In this document: positions 20,376 to 29,479 of the stretch, piece after piece | How positions within the stretch are numbered: position 1 is the first letter of the stretch | Layout: every line of letters begins with the position of its first letter | Assembly (NCBI RefSeq): GCF_001578875.1 | Contig: NZ_KQ969506.1 | Span: forward strand, 147,589-196,827 | Length of the DNA stretch: 49,239 nucleotides | Reading direction: 5' to 3' | From: Streptococcus sp. DD13 | GTDB lineage: Bacteria; Bacillota; Bacilli; Lactobacillales; Streptococcaceae | Notes under the pieces: model-generated | Seen by the model: only the letters and a program-made list of their open reading frames with translations | What the model was told of the DNA's origin: nothing | The model's database searches: none | Translations under genes and position numbers: made by a program

Positions 20376-22114
20376 AAAAGTATGTTATTGGTTTGCTCTT
20401 CCTGCTTTCTATAGTGTTGACAGGCTGTAGAAATGACAAAAATTCTAGTGAAACGGTATCCATCACAGCCTATTATTTGTATAATAACAATCCTGTCTAT
20501 AGTATCGAGGTGAATGCCTACAATTACCAAAATGCGCTTGAGAAAGTGACGACAGGGGAGTTCGAAGATCGAGATTTTAGCCATTTCACATTTGATAGTG
20601 TCAAGGTTCATCACCAAGTTGATGGAGAAAAGGTGACCCTGTCCAATCACTTGAGCTTTGGACGAGGGGTCGTCAACACGGAACAAGATGCCCGTACGAT
20701 CATTCGCACCTTGTACGAGCAGGATAAAAATTACCTCAACTACATGAATGGATTGAAAGCCAGCCAAAGTTTACAAAATCCAGATAATCCCCGTCGGAAA
20801 TTTTCCAATCGTGATGGGAAGTTGGTTGGACAGCTTGAAAAAGGGCTGACAATTTTTGAAAATACAGCAGAGGTACAAGCCTACACCATGGCGGACGTCG
20901 AAGAAGGAGGCGTCTATTATATCGGAAATACTAGGCCAGCTGAACAAGCTATCACCATTAACCAGGCGAAGCCCTCAGAATCAGTCAGCTTAGACTATGG
21001 TCAAGAAGTGACCTATTCTATTCCTGTCACTAGTTCCAAGATGACGATTCGTGTCTCCCCAAACTTTGTTGTGACAGAAGCCAGCGAAACCTACCAAGCG
21101 ACAATCGATCCTGTTTTAGAGAAAAAAGGGGAGGGAGGAAAGCTGGTCAATGTGGAAGGTAGTCCTAGACTAAATGCCGGACGCGTCTTGTTAGATAATA
21201 GTCAAGAGGATACGAACAGTATCACTGCAACAGAAAATCGCCTCTCTCACCTTCATTCGATCCAACGCCTGGATTTTGATTTGTCGAATCGTACAGCGAC
21301 CACCTTGACCATCAAGGGATACGTTTCCTCCAGCGCAAACTATCAGATCCCTACCATGGAAACTCGTAGCAATGGATTGGATGTCCTATCGGAGACGAAG
21401 CTAACGGTGCTCAATCAAAATCAAGGACAAGGTCTCTATGTAGCAGATGAACAGGGTTCCATCGTTACACCTCAAGTGAATAGCTATGGGATGAATTTCG
21501 TCATGGTGGATGGAAGCGACAATACAGTGGTGACTGGCTTTAAATTTGCTCTGGGACGAGTGGAGAATGGGACGATTTCTTTGTATCAGGTGTCCAAAGA
21601 TGGAAAGGTTTCATGGCAACCGACGGGAAGGACCCTAGAGTCTCTATCGGACCAACCCATGACCCATGCGGAGACGCTCCTTGAAGGCAATCAAATCACC
21701 TATGTAGATGGAAAAACCGGATCATTAGCCTTAAATCCACGGATTTGGGGATATAATCCACAAAAGCAAGTCAAACAAAACGAATCTATTTTCAAGATCC
21801 GTGGATTATCGGATCAGTACAAGTATGTGCTGGTACCAGTCAAGCTAGCAGAAGGGTACAGCCGTCATCAGAGCGCCACAGAATTTACGGTTAGCGCTAC
21901 ATCGATCCAAAAGGCGCAATTCGGCAATACAGAAGTCAACGGGGCCATTTTGGATATGAAGTATGGAAAAGAAGAATACAATCAAATCACCCTGGTCAAG
22001 GAAGGACAGTCAATCCACCGTCCAGACAATCTAGTCCTGCGTCTTTTGATCGTAGTCGGAATCCTGCTCGTTGGCTATCTGCTCGTTGCCTATCTGATGA
22101 TCAAAAAGGGCTAA
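20372..22114 (+). CDS. Large lipoprotein with C-terminal membrane segment, unknown function
   Basis: 580 residues. The N-terminus has a signal peptide with a lipobox, LTGC, so Cys19 should be lipidated. The C-terminus has a hydrophobic segment LVLRLLIVVGILLVGYLLVA and a short KKG tail, with no LPXTG. The body is rich in Thr, Ser and Asn and looks beta-rich, like adhesin or pilin-type folds, but I recognise no named domain. It sits between the GacJ-like gene and a GT2 gene, so it is probably an outside-facing part of the polysaccharide machinery. I do not assign an activity. Confidence 0.8.
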   Translation: MKKYVIGLLFLLSIVLTGCRNDKNSSETVSITAYYLYNNNPVYSIEVNAYNYQNALEKVTTGEFEDRDFSHFTFDSVKVHHQVDGEKVTLSNHLSFGRGVVNTEQDARTIIRTLYEQDKNYLNYMNGLKASQSLQNPDNPRRKFSNRDGKLVGQLEKGLTIFENTAEVQAYTMADVEEGGVYYIGNTRPAEQAITINQAKPSESVSLDYGQEVTYSIPVTSSKMTIRVSPNFVVTEASETYQATIDPVLEKKGEGGKLVNVEGSPRLNAGRVLLDNSQEDTNSITATENRLSHLHSIQRLDFDLSNRTATTLTIKGYVSSSANYQIPTMETRSNGLDVLSETKLTVLNQNQGQGLYVADEQGSIVTPQVNSYGMNFVMVDGSDNTVVTGFKFALGRVENGTISLYQVSKDGKVSWQPTGRTLESLSDQPMTHAETLLEGNQITYVDGKTGSLALNPRIWGYNPQKQVKQNESIFKIRGLSDQYKYVLVPVKLAEGYSRHQSATEFTVSATSIQKAQFGNTEVNGAILDMKYGKEEYNQITLVKEGQSIHRPDNLVLRLLIVVGILLVGYLLVAYLMIKKG

Positions 22115-22143
22115 CCTTCATCAAGGAAGAAAGAAATAGTGAA

Positions 22144-23127
22144 ATGAAAAAAACCGTTGCAATCGCTCTATCTACCTATAATGGAGCTCAATATATTCGG
22201 GAACAATTAGAAAGCCTCGTTCATCAAACCATCCTTGAAGAACAGCATTACCAGGTGAAACTGGTGGTACGCGACGATGGGTCAACGGATGCGACTCTCT
22301 CCATCCTGAAAGAATACCAAAGGACGTATCCTGCCCTTCAGTGGACCATTCTAGAGGGTGAAAATATTGGCTGGAAACAGTCTTTTAACGAATTATTGCA
22401 GGCAACAGTAGCCGATTATATCTTTCTCTGTGACCAAGATGATATCTGGGACCTGGATAAGTGTCGGATCATGTTGGACCAGATGCAGAGGCAGTCGGAG
22501 ATAGAGGTGCTGATTCATCGAGTTCAGTACTACTATACGTCGGATGTTGGGGTGAAAAAAATCCTCAATCAATCCTATGAAGAACTTGGGATTACCAAAA
22601 ATGATGGGAGTCTTGAGCAAGTACCACCAAAAGCGCATTTTTCCTACTTTCCCTTTTTGGGATGTTGCTTCTTGATCACCAATCCGATTCGGGAAGAATA
22701 CCTTTCTGTGATTCATCACAAGGAAAATACGATTGCACATGACACAGCCCTGTTTCTAATCGGTGCCACTCGAAATTCCTTGTTTTACTTGAATCGGCAA
22801 TTGATCCAGTATCGGCAACATAGCCAGAATGCGACAAGCGTATCGAATCGACAAAATCCTTTCCAGTTGGCTCGAAAACAAAAGCGGACGACCCTAACCT
22901 TCTATGAAAATTTGATGGTTATCTTGTCCAGCATCGCAAGCCTATCAGTCAATCGTCAACAAGCAGAGGATGCGCAAGCCATGTTGGACAGGATCCGAAA
23001 AGAATACTTGGCTCTCAAACATCATCGGATGTTGCGCTTTACACGATTAAAACGAGGGAAATTCGGCTGGAACAAGCTGATGTTGATTGACATGTTGGTC
23101 GCTTTGGTCCCCCCTATAAGAGGTTAA
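22144..23127 (+). CDS. GT2 family glycosyltransferase (RgpB-like)
   Basis: 327 residues with ALSTYNGAQYI, VVRDDGSTDATL, and FLCDQDDIWDLDK, the nucleotide-sugar and DxD motifs of the GT-A fold, and a C-terminal basic stretch. It resembles RgpB and the gene at 25739, so it is likely a rhamnosyltransferase, but donor and acceptor are not known. It starts 29 bases after the lipoprotein gene and ends 3 bases before the licD-type gene. Confidence 0.82.
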   Translation: MKKTVAIALSTYNGAQYIREQLESLVHQTILEEQHYQVKLVVRDDGSTDATLSILKEYQRTYPALQWTILEGENIGWKQSFNELLQATVADYIFLCDQDDIWDLDKCRIMLDQMQRQSEIEVLIHRVQYYYTSDVGVKKILNQSYEELGITKNDGSLEQVPPKAHFSYFPFLGCCFLITNPIREEYLSVIHHKENTIAHDTALFLIGATRNSLFYLNRQLIQYRQHSQNATSVSNRQNPFQLARKQKRTTLTFYENLMVILSSIASLSVNRQQAEDAQAMLDRIRKEYLALKHHRMLRFTRLKRGKFGWNKLMLIDMLVALVPPIRG

Positions 23128-23130
23128 CAA

Positions 23131-23955
23131 ATGAAAAAAATGACAGTAGAGGAGATACGGACAGTTCAACTAGACATGCTGTCTTATATCGATAAACTTG
23201 CTCGCGAACACCAGATTGAGTATTCTCTAGGTGGTGGAAGCTTACTTGGAGCCATGCGTCATCAAGGCTTTATTCCTTGGGATGATGATATTGACCTGAT
23301 GTTAGAGCGCACCCAGTATGAAAAACTGATCCAAGTCTTGGCTCGTCAAGAAAATGAGGACTATAAGATCCTTCACCATTCTACGGAAAAGAATCTCTGG
23401 CCTTTTGCCAAGCTCTACCATACGGGGTCTATGTATCAAAGCAAAACGGATCGGATCCATCCTTGGACGGGGATCTTTATTGATATCTTTCCAATGGATC
23501 GACTGCCTGAGTCAGCAGAGGATCGAGAACGTTTCTTTAAAAAGGTTCACTCGGCAGCAGCGAATTTGATGTGTACGACCTATCCAAACTTTGCAAGTGG
23601 TTCGCGTCGCCTATATGCCTATGCTCGTCTCATCTTGGGCATGCCTCGTTTTGCCCTCTATCATGGGCAGGCAAAAAAACGTGCAGAAATGTGTGATCAA
23701 GTCATGATGACCTATGACCAGAAGGATGTTCCTTATGTCGGCTATACGGATTCCCGATACCGGTTGCGAGAGTTTTTTCCTAGAGAGGTTTTTGAGCACT
23801 ACGAAGATGTGGCCTTTGAAGACTTGAACGTACGAAAAATCAAAGATGATCACGCCTACCTTCATCAACTTTACGGGGAGAACTACATGGAATTACCTCC
23901 TGAAGACAAGCGTGAAAATCATAGTTACTATACTTGGTACTGGAAGGAAAGATAA
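23131..23955 (+). CDS. LicD family phosphotransferase
   Basis: 274 residues with the LicD hallmark: LGGGSLLGAMRHQGF followed by IPWDDDIDLML near residues 33-58. LicD enzymes move phosphocholine, or polyol or glycerol phosphate, from a CDP-activated donor to a cell-surface glycan. The next gene encodes a CTP-dependent cytidylyltransferase, so a CDP-linked donor made locally is likely. The transferred group is not known; no licA, licB or licC genes for choline are in the window. Confidence 0.85.
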   Translation: MKKMTVEEIRTVQLDMLSYIDKLAREHQIEYSLGGGSLLGAMRHQGFIPWDDDIDLMLERTQYEKLIQVLARQENEDYKILHHSTEKNLWPFAKLYHTGSMYQSKTDRIHPWTGIFIDIFPMDRLPESAEDRERFFKKVHSAAANLMCTTYPNFASGSRRLYAYARLILGMPRFALYHGQAKKRAEMCDQVMMTYDQKDVPYVGYTDSRYRLREFFPREVFEHYEDVAFEDLNVRKIKDDHAYLHQLYGENYMELPPEDKRENHSYYTWYWKER

Positions 23956-23956
23956 G

Positions 23957-24679
23957 ATGAACATTGGTGTTATTTTTGCTGGAGGCGTGGGATCCCGGAT
24001 GCGGTCGAAGGGCCGTCCGAAGCAATTTTTAGAAGTGCATAGTAAGCCCATCATTGTGCATACTTTGGAGATTTTTGAAGCTTGTCCGGAGATTGATGCG
24101 ACAGTTGTCGTCTGTGTAGCGGATTGGTTGGATTACATGGAAAAACTCGTCGAAAAGTTTCAACTCAAGAAAGTACAAGCCTTAGTGCCAGGTGGAGAAA
24201 CCGGGCAACTCTCTATTTTTAATGGCCTAGAAGCAGCGGAGAAGTTGTCTCGTGGAGAAGAGGATATCGTCTTGATTCATGACGGGGTTCGTCCGTTGAT
24301 CAATGAGCAAGTTCTGGTAGACAATATTCAAATGGTAAAAGAAAAAGGAAGTGCGATTACGTCTGTTCCTGCCAAGGAAACCATCGTTCTAATCAATGAG
24401 GAACAAAAGATCGATGAAGTGGTGGATCGGACGCGCTCTTATATCGCAAAAGCTCCTCAAAGTTTTTATCTCAAGGAAATACTGGCTGTTGACCGGGACG
24501 CGATTTCAAAAGGAATTACGAATGCCATTGATTCCAGTACTCTCATGGGGATGTACGGAAAAGACTTGGCGATTGTGGAAGGACCGACGGAAAACATCAA
24601 AATTACGACACCGGATGACTTTTACACTTTTAAGGCACTCTACGATGCCAAAGAAAATGCACAGATTTTTGGTTTATAA
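23957..24679 (+). CDS. IspD/TarI family cytidylyltransferase
   Basis: 240 residues with FAGGVGSRM and GRPKQFLEV at the N-terminus, LIHDGVRPLI, and TPDDFYTF. The family makes CDP-methylerythritol (IspD) or CDP-ribitol and related CDP-polyols (TarI, Bcs1). Placement after licD and inside a glycan locus favours the TarI type. I chose ATG 23957, which lies 1 base after the licD stop with GGAAAG upstream. An epimerase gene follows 2 bases later. Confidence 0.83.
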   Translation: MNIGVIFAGGVGSRMRSKGRPKQFLEVHSKPIIVHTLEIFEACPEIDATVVVCVADWLDYMEKLVEKFQLKKVQALVPGGETGQLSIFNGLEAAEKLSRGEEDIVLIHDGVRPLINEQVLVDNIQMVKEKGSAITSVPAKETIVLINEEQKIDEVVDRTRSYIAKAPQSFYLKEILAVDRDAISKGITNAIDSSTLMGMYGKDLAIVEGPTENIKITTPDDFYTFKALYDAKENAQIFGL

Positions 24680-24681
24680 AT

Positions 24682-25737
24682 ATGGTAAGATACAAACAAA
24701 CGACCGTACAGAAGGATCTGAAAAACATCACAGAAGTAGAGCAAATTGACTGGACCAAACTTTGCAAGAAACGTGTCCTCATCTCGGGAGCAAACTCGAT
24801 GTTGGCTACTTATCTGATTTATACACTAGCTTATCTCAATGACCATCACCACTTGCAGGTGCAGATTTTAGCTAGTGCTCGCAACATGGCTAAGGCCAAT
24901 GAACGCTTTGGGGATCTTTTAGGACGTGAGGATCTGGAGCTGGTCGAACATGATGTGCGCCAACCGTTTGCCTATGACGGACCTGTGGACTATATTATCC
25001 ATGCAGCCAGCAATGCCAGTCCTTGGTTTATCCTCAATGATCCAGTTGGAATCATTCAAGCCAACACCTTAGGGACCATGAACTTGCTTGAGTTTGCTCG
25101 AGGCAAGCAGGTCCAAAATGTCCTCTTTTTGTCCACCCGAGAAGTGTATGGGAAGGCGGTCAAGGAAGTCATCGATGAAGAAGCTTACGGTGCCTTTGAT
25201 ATTCTGGAAAGTCGAGCCTGCTATCCGGAAAGTAAGCGAGCTGCAGAAAGTTTGCTACGATCCTATTATGATCAGTTCCAAGTACCCTTTACCATTGCTC
25301 GGATTGCCCATACCTATGGGCCAGGTATGGAAGTGGCTAATGATGGTCGGATCATGAGTGACCTCTTGTACAATGTCCTTCAGAGAGAAGATATCGTTCT
25401 AAAAAGTGATGGAAGTGCAGAGCGGGCTTTTTGCTATCTTTCCGATGCGATTTCAGGGCTCTTTACCATCTTGTTGCATGGAGAAGTGAGCCAGGCCTAC
25501 AATCTAGCCAACGAACAAGAACCGATTCAAATTCGTGACTTGGCCCAAGAATTAATGACCCTTTTCCCGGATCGCGGCATGAAACTCGTTTTCGATATTC
25601 CAAGTGTAGCCAACAAAGGCTACAGTAAAATGGGACGGACTCGTCTGGATACCCGGAAATTAGAAGCACTTGGATGGAAACCGAGAGTGGACTTGCGGCA
25701 AGGGATTACACAGACGATTCAAAGCTTTGAGGAGTAA
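24682..25737 (+). CDS. NAD-dependent epimerase/dehydratase (extended SDR)
   Basis: 351 residues. The NAD motif is degenerate (ISGANSMLATYLI near residues 34-46), then IIHAASNASP, FLSTREVYG, and YPESKRAAE (YxxxK). It looks closest to extended SDRs acting on nucleotide sugars. Its place directly after a cytidylyltransferase suggests it modifies a CDP-linked intermediate or its phosphate precursor, but this is inference. Confidence 0.8.
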   Translation: MVRYKQTTVQKDLKNITEVEQIDWTKLCKKRVLISGANSMLATYLIYTLAYLNDHHHLQVQILASARNMAKANERFGDLLGREDLELVEHDVRQPFAYDGPVDYIIHAASNASPWFILNDPVGIIQANTLGTMNLLEFARGKQVQNVLFLSTREVYGKAVKEVIDEEAYGAFDILESRACYPESKRAAESLLRSYYDQFQVPFTIARIAHTYGPGMEVANDGRIMSDLLYNVLQREDIVLKSDGSAERAFCYLSDAISGLFTILLHGEVSQAYNLANEQEPIQIRDLAQELMTLFPDRGMKLVFDIPSVANKGYSKMGRTRLDTRKLEALGWKPRVDLRQGITQTIQSFEE

Positions 25738-25738
25738 T

Positions 25739-26677
25739 ATGCTACAAACAGCTGTTTTAATGGCAACCTACAATGGAGAGCTCTTTATTCAAGACCAGTT
25801 GGACTCCATTCGCAATCAGACGTTACGACCAGATGTTGTTCTGATCCGAGATGATGGATCAACCGATGGCACAGTAGCAGTCGTTGAAGCCTATATCCAA
25901 ACCTACCAGTTGGAGGGTTGGAAAATTTTGCGAAATGAAAAGAATCTAGGCTGGCGACGGAATTTCCGTCAATTGATGCTAGATGTCTTGGACTATCCTG
26001 TCGATTATATCTTCTTTAGTGATCAAGATGATACCTGGTATCTAGACAAAAACCAAGTTCAGGTAGATCAGATGGAGCGCCATCCGGACATGGATTTACT
26101 TAGTGCGGATATCGATATTGAAGTTCTTGGGGAGAACGCTACCGTTCCTTCAAACTTTGTCTTTGCCGATCAGGAACAAGTCTTATCCAAATACCCTCAA
26201 GACTTCACCTACCACAATTACCGTCAGGGTTGGACCTTTTGTTTGCGAGCATCCTATGTTCGCGAGTTGATGGCGGCTTATCCATCCGACTTAATCGTCT
26301 CACACGATAACTTAACAGCAGGTGTAGCAGGAGTCTTAGGGACGGCCTATAACTTAAATCGACCTGTCGGTCTACACAAGCGTCACGGTGGAAATGCCAG
26401 TGGCAATATCTTGAACCTCCACAGTAGTCGCCAGCGTCACCTGGACGAATTGTATTTGGTTTTATCTTATTACACCATTTTAGAGGGTGTCATTCGGACC
26501 CGTCAACATGAGACAGAAAGCAAAGTTCAAGCGTATCTTCAGTTTAATCAGAAACGTTATCAATACGCTAATGGACGGAAATTCCTTGCAACATTTGGAC
26601 AAATGCTGACCCAAGGTTCCTTTTATGATAGCCTATCCAATCGCATCCGGGATGCCATCTTTTTATTCAAAAAATAA
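25739..26677 (+). CDS. GT2 family glycosyltransferase (RgpB-like)
   Basis: 312 residues with VLMATYNGELFI, LIRDDGSTDGT, FFSDQDDTWYLDK, then SHDNLTAGVAG and a C-terminal basic region. It is clearly a relative of the RgpB gene at 18356 and of 22144. I chose ATG 25739 with GAGGAG at 25729-25734 overlapping the previous stop. Likely a rhamnosyltransferase; linkage unknown. Confidence 0.83.
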   Translation: MLQTAVLMATYNGELFIQDQLDSIRNQTLRPDVVLIRDDGSTDGTVAVVEAYIQTYQLEGWKILRNEKNLGWRRNFRQLMLDVLDYPVDYIFFSDQDDTWYLDKNQVQVDQMERHPDMDLLSADIDIEVLGENATVPSNFVFADQEQVLSKYPQDFTYHNYRQGWTFCLRASYVRELMAAYPSDLIVSHDNLTAGVAGVLGTAYNLNRPVGLHKRHGGNASGNILNLHSSRQRHLDELYLVLSYYTILEGVIRTRQHETESKVQAYLQFNQKRYQYANGRKFLATFGQMLTQGSFYDSLSNRIRDAIFLFKK

Positions 26678-26694
26678 ACATATTAGGAAAGTAT

Positions 26695-28053
26695 ATGAAC
26701 CATAAATTTAGCCAGCTGCACAAGCTCCTTTTTGACTCTAAGAATCTTCATAAAACTTTTCTGGTTGTCGGGCTTTCGCTTACCTTTGTTTTGAGCGTTT
26801 TTATGCCTTTTTTCAATGAGCCAGACGGTCAATACCACTTAGCCATATCTGGACGGGTATCCAATACCATTATCGATACCTCTCGCTATGGAGAATACCG
26901 AATCGATTCAGGGATGCGGCGTTTAAGTCCTTATTATAAAGACGGGACACTCTTTCAGCATTTTTATGAACGAAAGGCAACCTTTATCACGCCAGAGGAG
27001 TTGCCACGAGAGTCCAACTACAGCTATACCAATTTTGTCTATTGGGGACATGTCGTCCCTGGGATTGGGCTGGCGCTTGGTCGGATGATTTATCCTTCCA
27101 TGGGTGTGATGATCACCACGGCTCGGCTGTTCTCCTCCTTCTTATCGATCCTCGCTTTGGCCTTTATTATAAAGTATCTAAAGAAAGGGAAGTTGGTTTT
27201 CTTTGCCGTCTTTCTGAGTCCGGTCGCGCTCAATTCTTTTGCCAGTCTTTCTTATGATGCGACAGGATTTGTGGTTGTAGCCTCCTTTGTCGCTATCTTG
27301 ATCAATATCTTGGTGGACCGTAGCCTGACTCGGAAGCGGCAACTTTGGCTGGCCTTTAATAGCGTGATGTTGTTGATTGCCAGCAAGCAAAATTATTGGT
27401 TGATCCTCTTGCTTCTTCCTTTTGTCTTGCTTCAGGTTGAGACCTCCTTCTTCCAAAAGTGGAAGAAGAGGACAAAGAATGCTTGGGAAATCTTGAAGCA
27501 AAAGCGGAGCTTACAATTATTGCTCCTTCTTTTAGTAGGTGTAGCCGTCTATCTCCTAACAAGAAACCATGGAGGGCCTCTACTTGTCCTTCGCCGCTAT
27601 ATCATGACCTTTGGTTATAATTATTCTGGAACAGGGACCTTATCCAATGATATTACTTCCTGGCTGGCAGCTCCTTATCCAAGTCAGAACTTTATCCCTA
27701 CCTGGGTGGCGGCTGCTTGGTATATGATCTTTTTTGCCGTCCTGTTTACGGAGGAGAAGTTTGTCCGAGAAAAGTGGGTGGGTTTCCTTTTTCTGGCCTT
27801 CTTTATCATTGGTGTCATCGGTGTTTTCTATATTCAGTTGGATTATGCAGGAGCACGGACGAGTTATATTGAAGGGGTTCAAGGACGGTATTTTACAGCG
27901 ACCTTGATCCTCATTCAACCTTTTGTATCTTCTATCAAAGCACGGCTGAATCAAGCAGGGAGGAGGCTTGTTCCCCTAGCTCTGCTTAGTCTGATATTGG
28001 TCTCCAATGCCCTCCTCCTTTTTGATACAGTTATTAGTTTATTCATGAGGTAA
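26695..28053 (+). CDS. DUF2142 polytopic membrane protein (GT-C-like)
   Basis: 452 residues with about ten hydrophobic segments and a large outside loop after the first one (FNEPDGQYHLAISGR). DUF2142 proteins share the layout of GT-C transferases that use polyprenyl-phosphate sugars. With a GacI/GacJ-like pair in the same locus, it may add side-chain sugars outside the membrane; this is inference. Confidence 0.8.
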   Translation: MNHKFSQLHKLLFDSKNLHKTFLVVGLSLTFVLSVFMPFFNEPDGQYHLAISGRVSNTIIDTSRYGEYRIDSGMRRLSPYYKDGTLFQHFYERKATFITPEELPRESNYSYTNFVYWGHVVPGIGLALGRMIYPSMGVMITTARLFSSFLSILALAFIIKYLKKGKLVFFAVFLSPVALNSFASLSYDATGFVVVASFVAILINILVDRSLTRKRQLWLAFNSVMLLIASKQNYWLILLLLPFVLLQVETSFFQKWKKRTKNAWEILKQKRSLQLLLLLLVGVAVYLLTRNHGGPLLVLRRYIMTFGYNYSGTGTLSNDITSWLAAPYPSQNFIPTWVAAAWYMIFFAVLFTEEKFVREKWVGFLFLAFFIIGVIGVFYIQLDYAGARTSYIEGVQGRYFTATLILIQPFVSSIKARLNQAGRRLVPLALLSLILVSNALLLFDTVISLFMR

Positions 28054-28057
28054 GAAA

Positions 28058-29479
28058 ATGAAATTACTTAAAAATATGCTGTATAATACTTCTTATCAGC
28101 TGTTAACCCTTCTCTTACCCCTGATTACGGTCCCCTACGTCTCGCGTGTGTTGTCACCAGAAGGAGTCGGGATCAATGCCTATACCAGCTCCATTGTCAC
28201 CTATTTCACCCTCTTGGGAGCCTTAGGGGTCACCTTATATGGGAATCGGGAGGTAGCTTTTGTCCAGAGGAACAAATACAAGCGAAGCAAAGTTTTTTGG
28301 GAATTGTTTTTCCTTAAGGCAGGAGCAGTATTTCTTGCATCGGCCGTCTACTTTGTCTTTGTCTTAACAGTACGGGATTGGAAGATTTTTTATCTCTTAC
28401 AAGGGATCAACTTGTTGGCAACAGCTACGGATATCTCCTGGTATTTCTTAGGGGTAGAAGATTTTAGACGGATAGTGATCCGTAATACCATTGTGAAATT
28501 AACGACAGTGGCTCTCACCTTCCTTTTAGTAAGAGGAGAAGGGGACTTGGGTCTCTATATCTTTTTGATTGCCTTTTCAGCACTGTTAGGTAATCTGACA
28601 GTCTGGCCTTATTTACGGTCTGAAGTAATCTGGATTCCATTTCGAAATCTGAGGATCCTCAAACATCTCAAGCCCACCCTCTTGCTGTTTTTACCTCAAA
28701 TTACCATGCAGGTTTATCTTTCTCTCAATAAGACCATGTTGGGAGCGATGGACGGGGTGGTTAGTTCAGGCTATTTTGATCAGTCTGATAAGATTGTTCG
28801 CATCCTCTTTACTATTGTTTCTGCCATCGGAGGAGTCTTCCTGCCAAGACTCTCGAGCCTTTTCGCTCAAGGGAAGAAAGAAGAAGCCAAGCAATTATTG
28901 CTTAAGTTGATTGACCTGAGCAATGCCATCTCCATCCTTATGATAGCAGGTCTTGTAGGGGTTTCTTCTAATTTTGCGACCTATTTCTTTGGGAATGAAT
29001 ATGCGGCGGTTGGACCTCTTATGGCCGTCCAATCTCTGATGATTATTACCATTTCTTACGGTAGTGCTTTAGGAACCCAGTATTTGTTGGCTTCTAAGCG
29101 GACAAGAGCGTATACCTTATCCGCTGTCGCGGGTCTGGTGACCAATGTCCTGGCCAATTTCGTACTGATTCCTCCTTATGGAGCCATGGGGGCTATTATC
29201 TCGACTGTTTTGACAGAAATAGTCGTATCTTCCTACCAAGCCATTTCTCTCAGAGATGTCTTTTCATATAAGGAGTTAACTCGTGGCTTGTTACGCTACA
29301 CTATCGCAGGATTTGCTAGCTTTGCGGTGGTTTATCTAATGAACCAACATATGAGCGTGTCCCTCCTGAATTATTTCTTACAGGCTCTTGCGGGCGGACT
29401 TGTGTATCTCGTAATCATCTTTGTCCTTCGGACGCCGGTGATTCGATTAGTGATTGATTTTAGAAAAGAAGAAAAATGA
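28058..29479 (+). CDS. Wzx-type oligosaccharide flippase
   Basis: 473 residues with about twelve to fourteen membrane segments of the MATE/MOP fold. The N-terminal LPLITVPYVSRVLSPEGVG is a common signature of Wzx/RfbX flippases in streptococcal glycan loci. It would move undecaprenyl-diphosphate-linked units to the outer face of the membrane. It stands where rhamnan loci usually have an RgpC/RgpD ABC exporter. The stop overlaps the next start by 4 bases. Confidence 0.88.
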   Translation: MKLLKNMLYNTSYQLLTLLLPLITVPYVSRVLSPEGVGINAYTSSIVTYFTLLGALGVTLYGNREVAFVQRNKYKRSKVFWELFFLKAGAVFLASAVYFVFVLTVRDWKIFYLLQGINLLATATDISWYFLGVEDFRRIVIRNTIVKLTTVALTFLLVRGEGDLGLYIFLIAFSALLGNLTVWPYLRSEVIWIPFRNLRILKHLKPTLLLFLPQITMQVYLSLNKTMLGAMDGVVSSGYFDQSDKIVRILFTIVSAIGGVFLPRLSSLFAQGKKEEAKQLLLKLIDLSNAISILMIAGLVGVSSNFATYFFGNEYAAVGPLMAVQSLMIITISYGSALGTQYLLASKRTRAYTLSAVAGLVTNVLANFVLIPPYGAMGAIISTVLTEIVVSSYQAISLRDVFSYKELTRGLLRYTIAGFASFAVVYLMNQHMSVSLLNYFLQALAGGLVYLVIIFVLRTPVIRLVIDFRKEEK

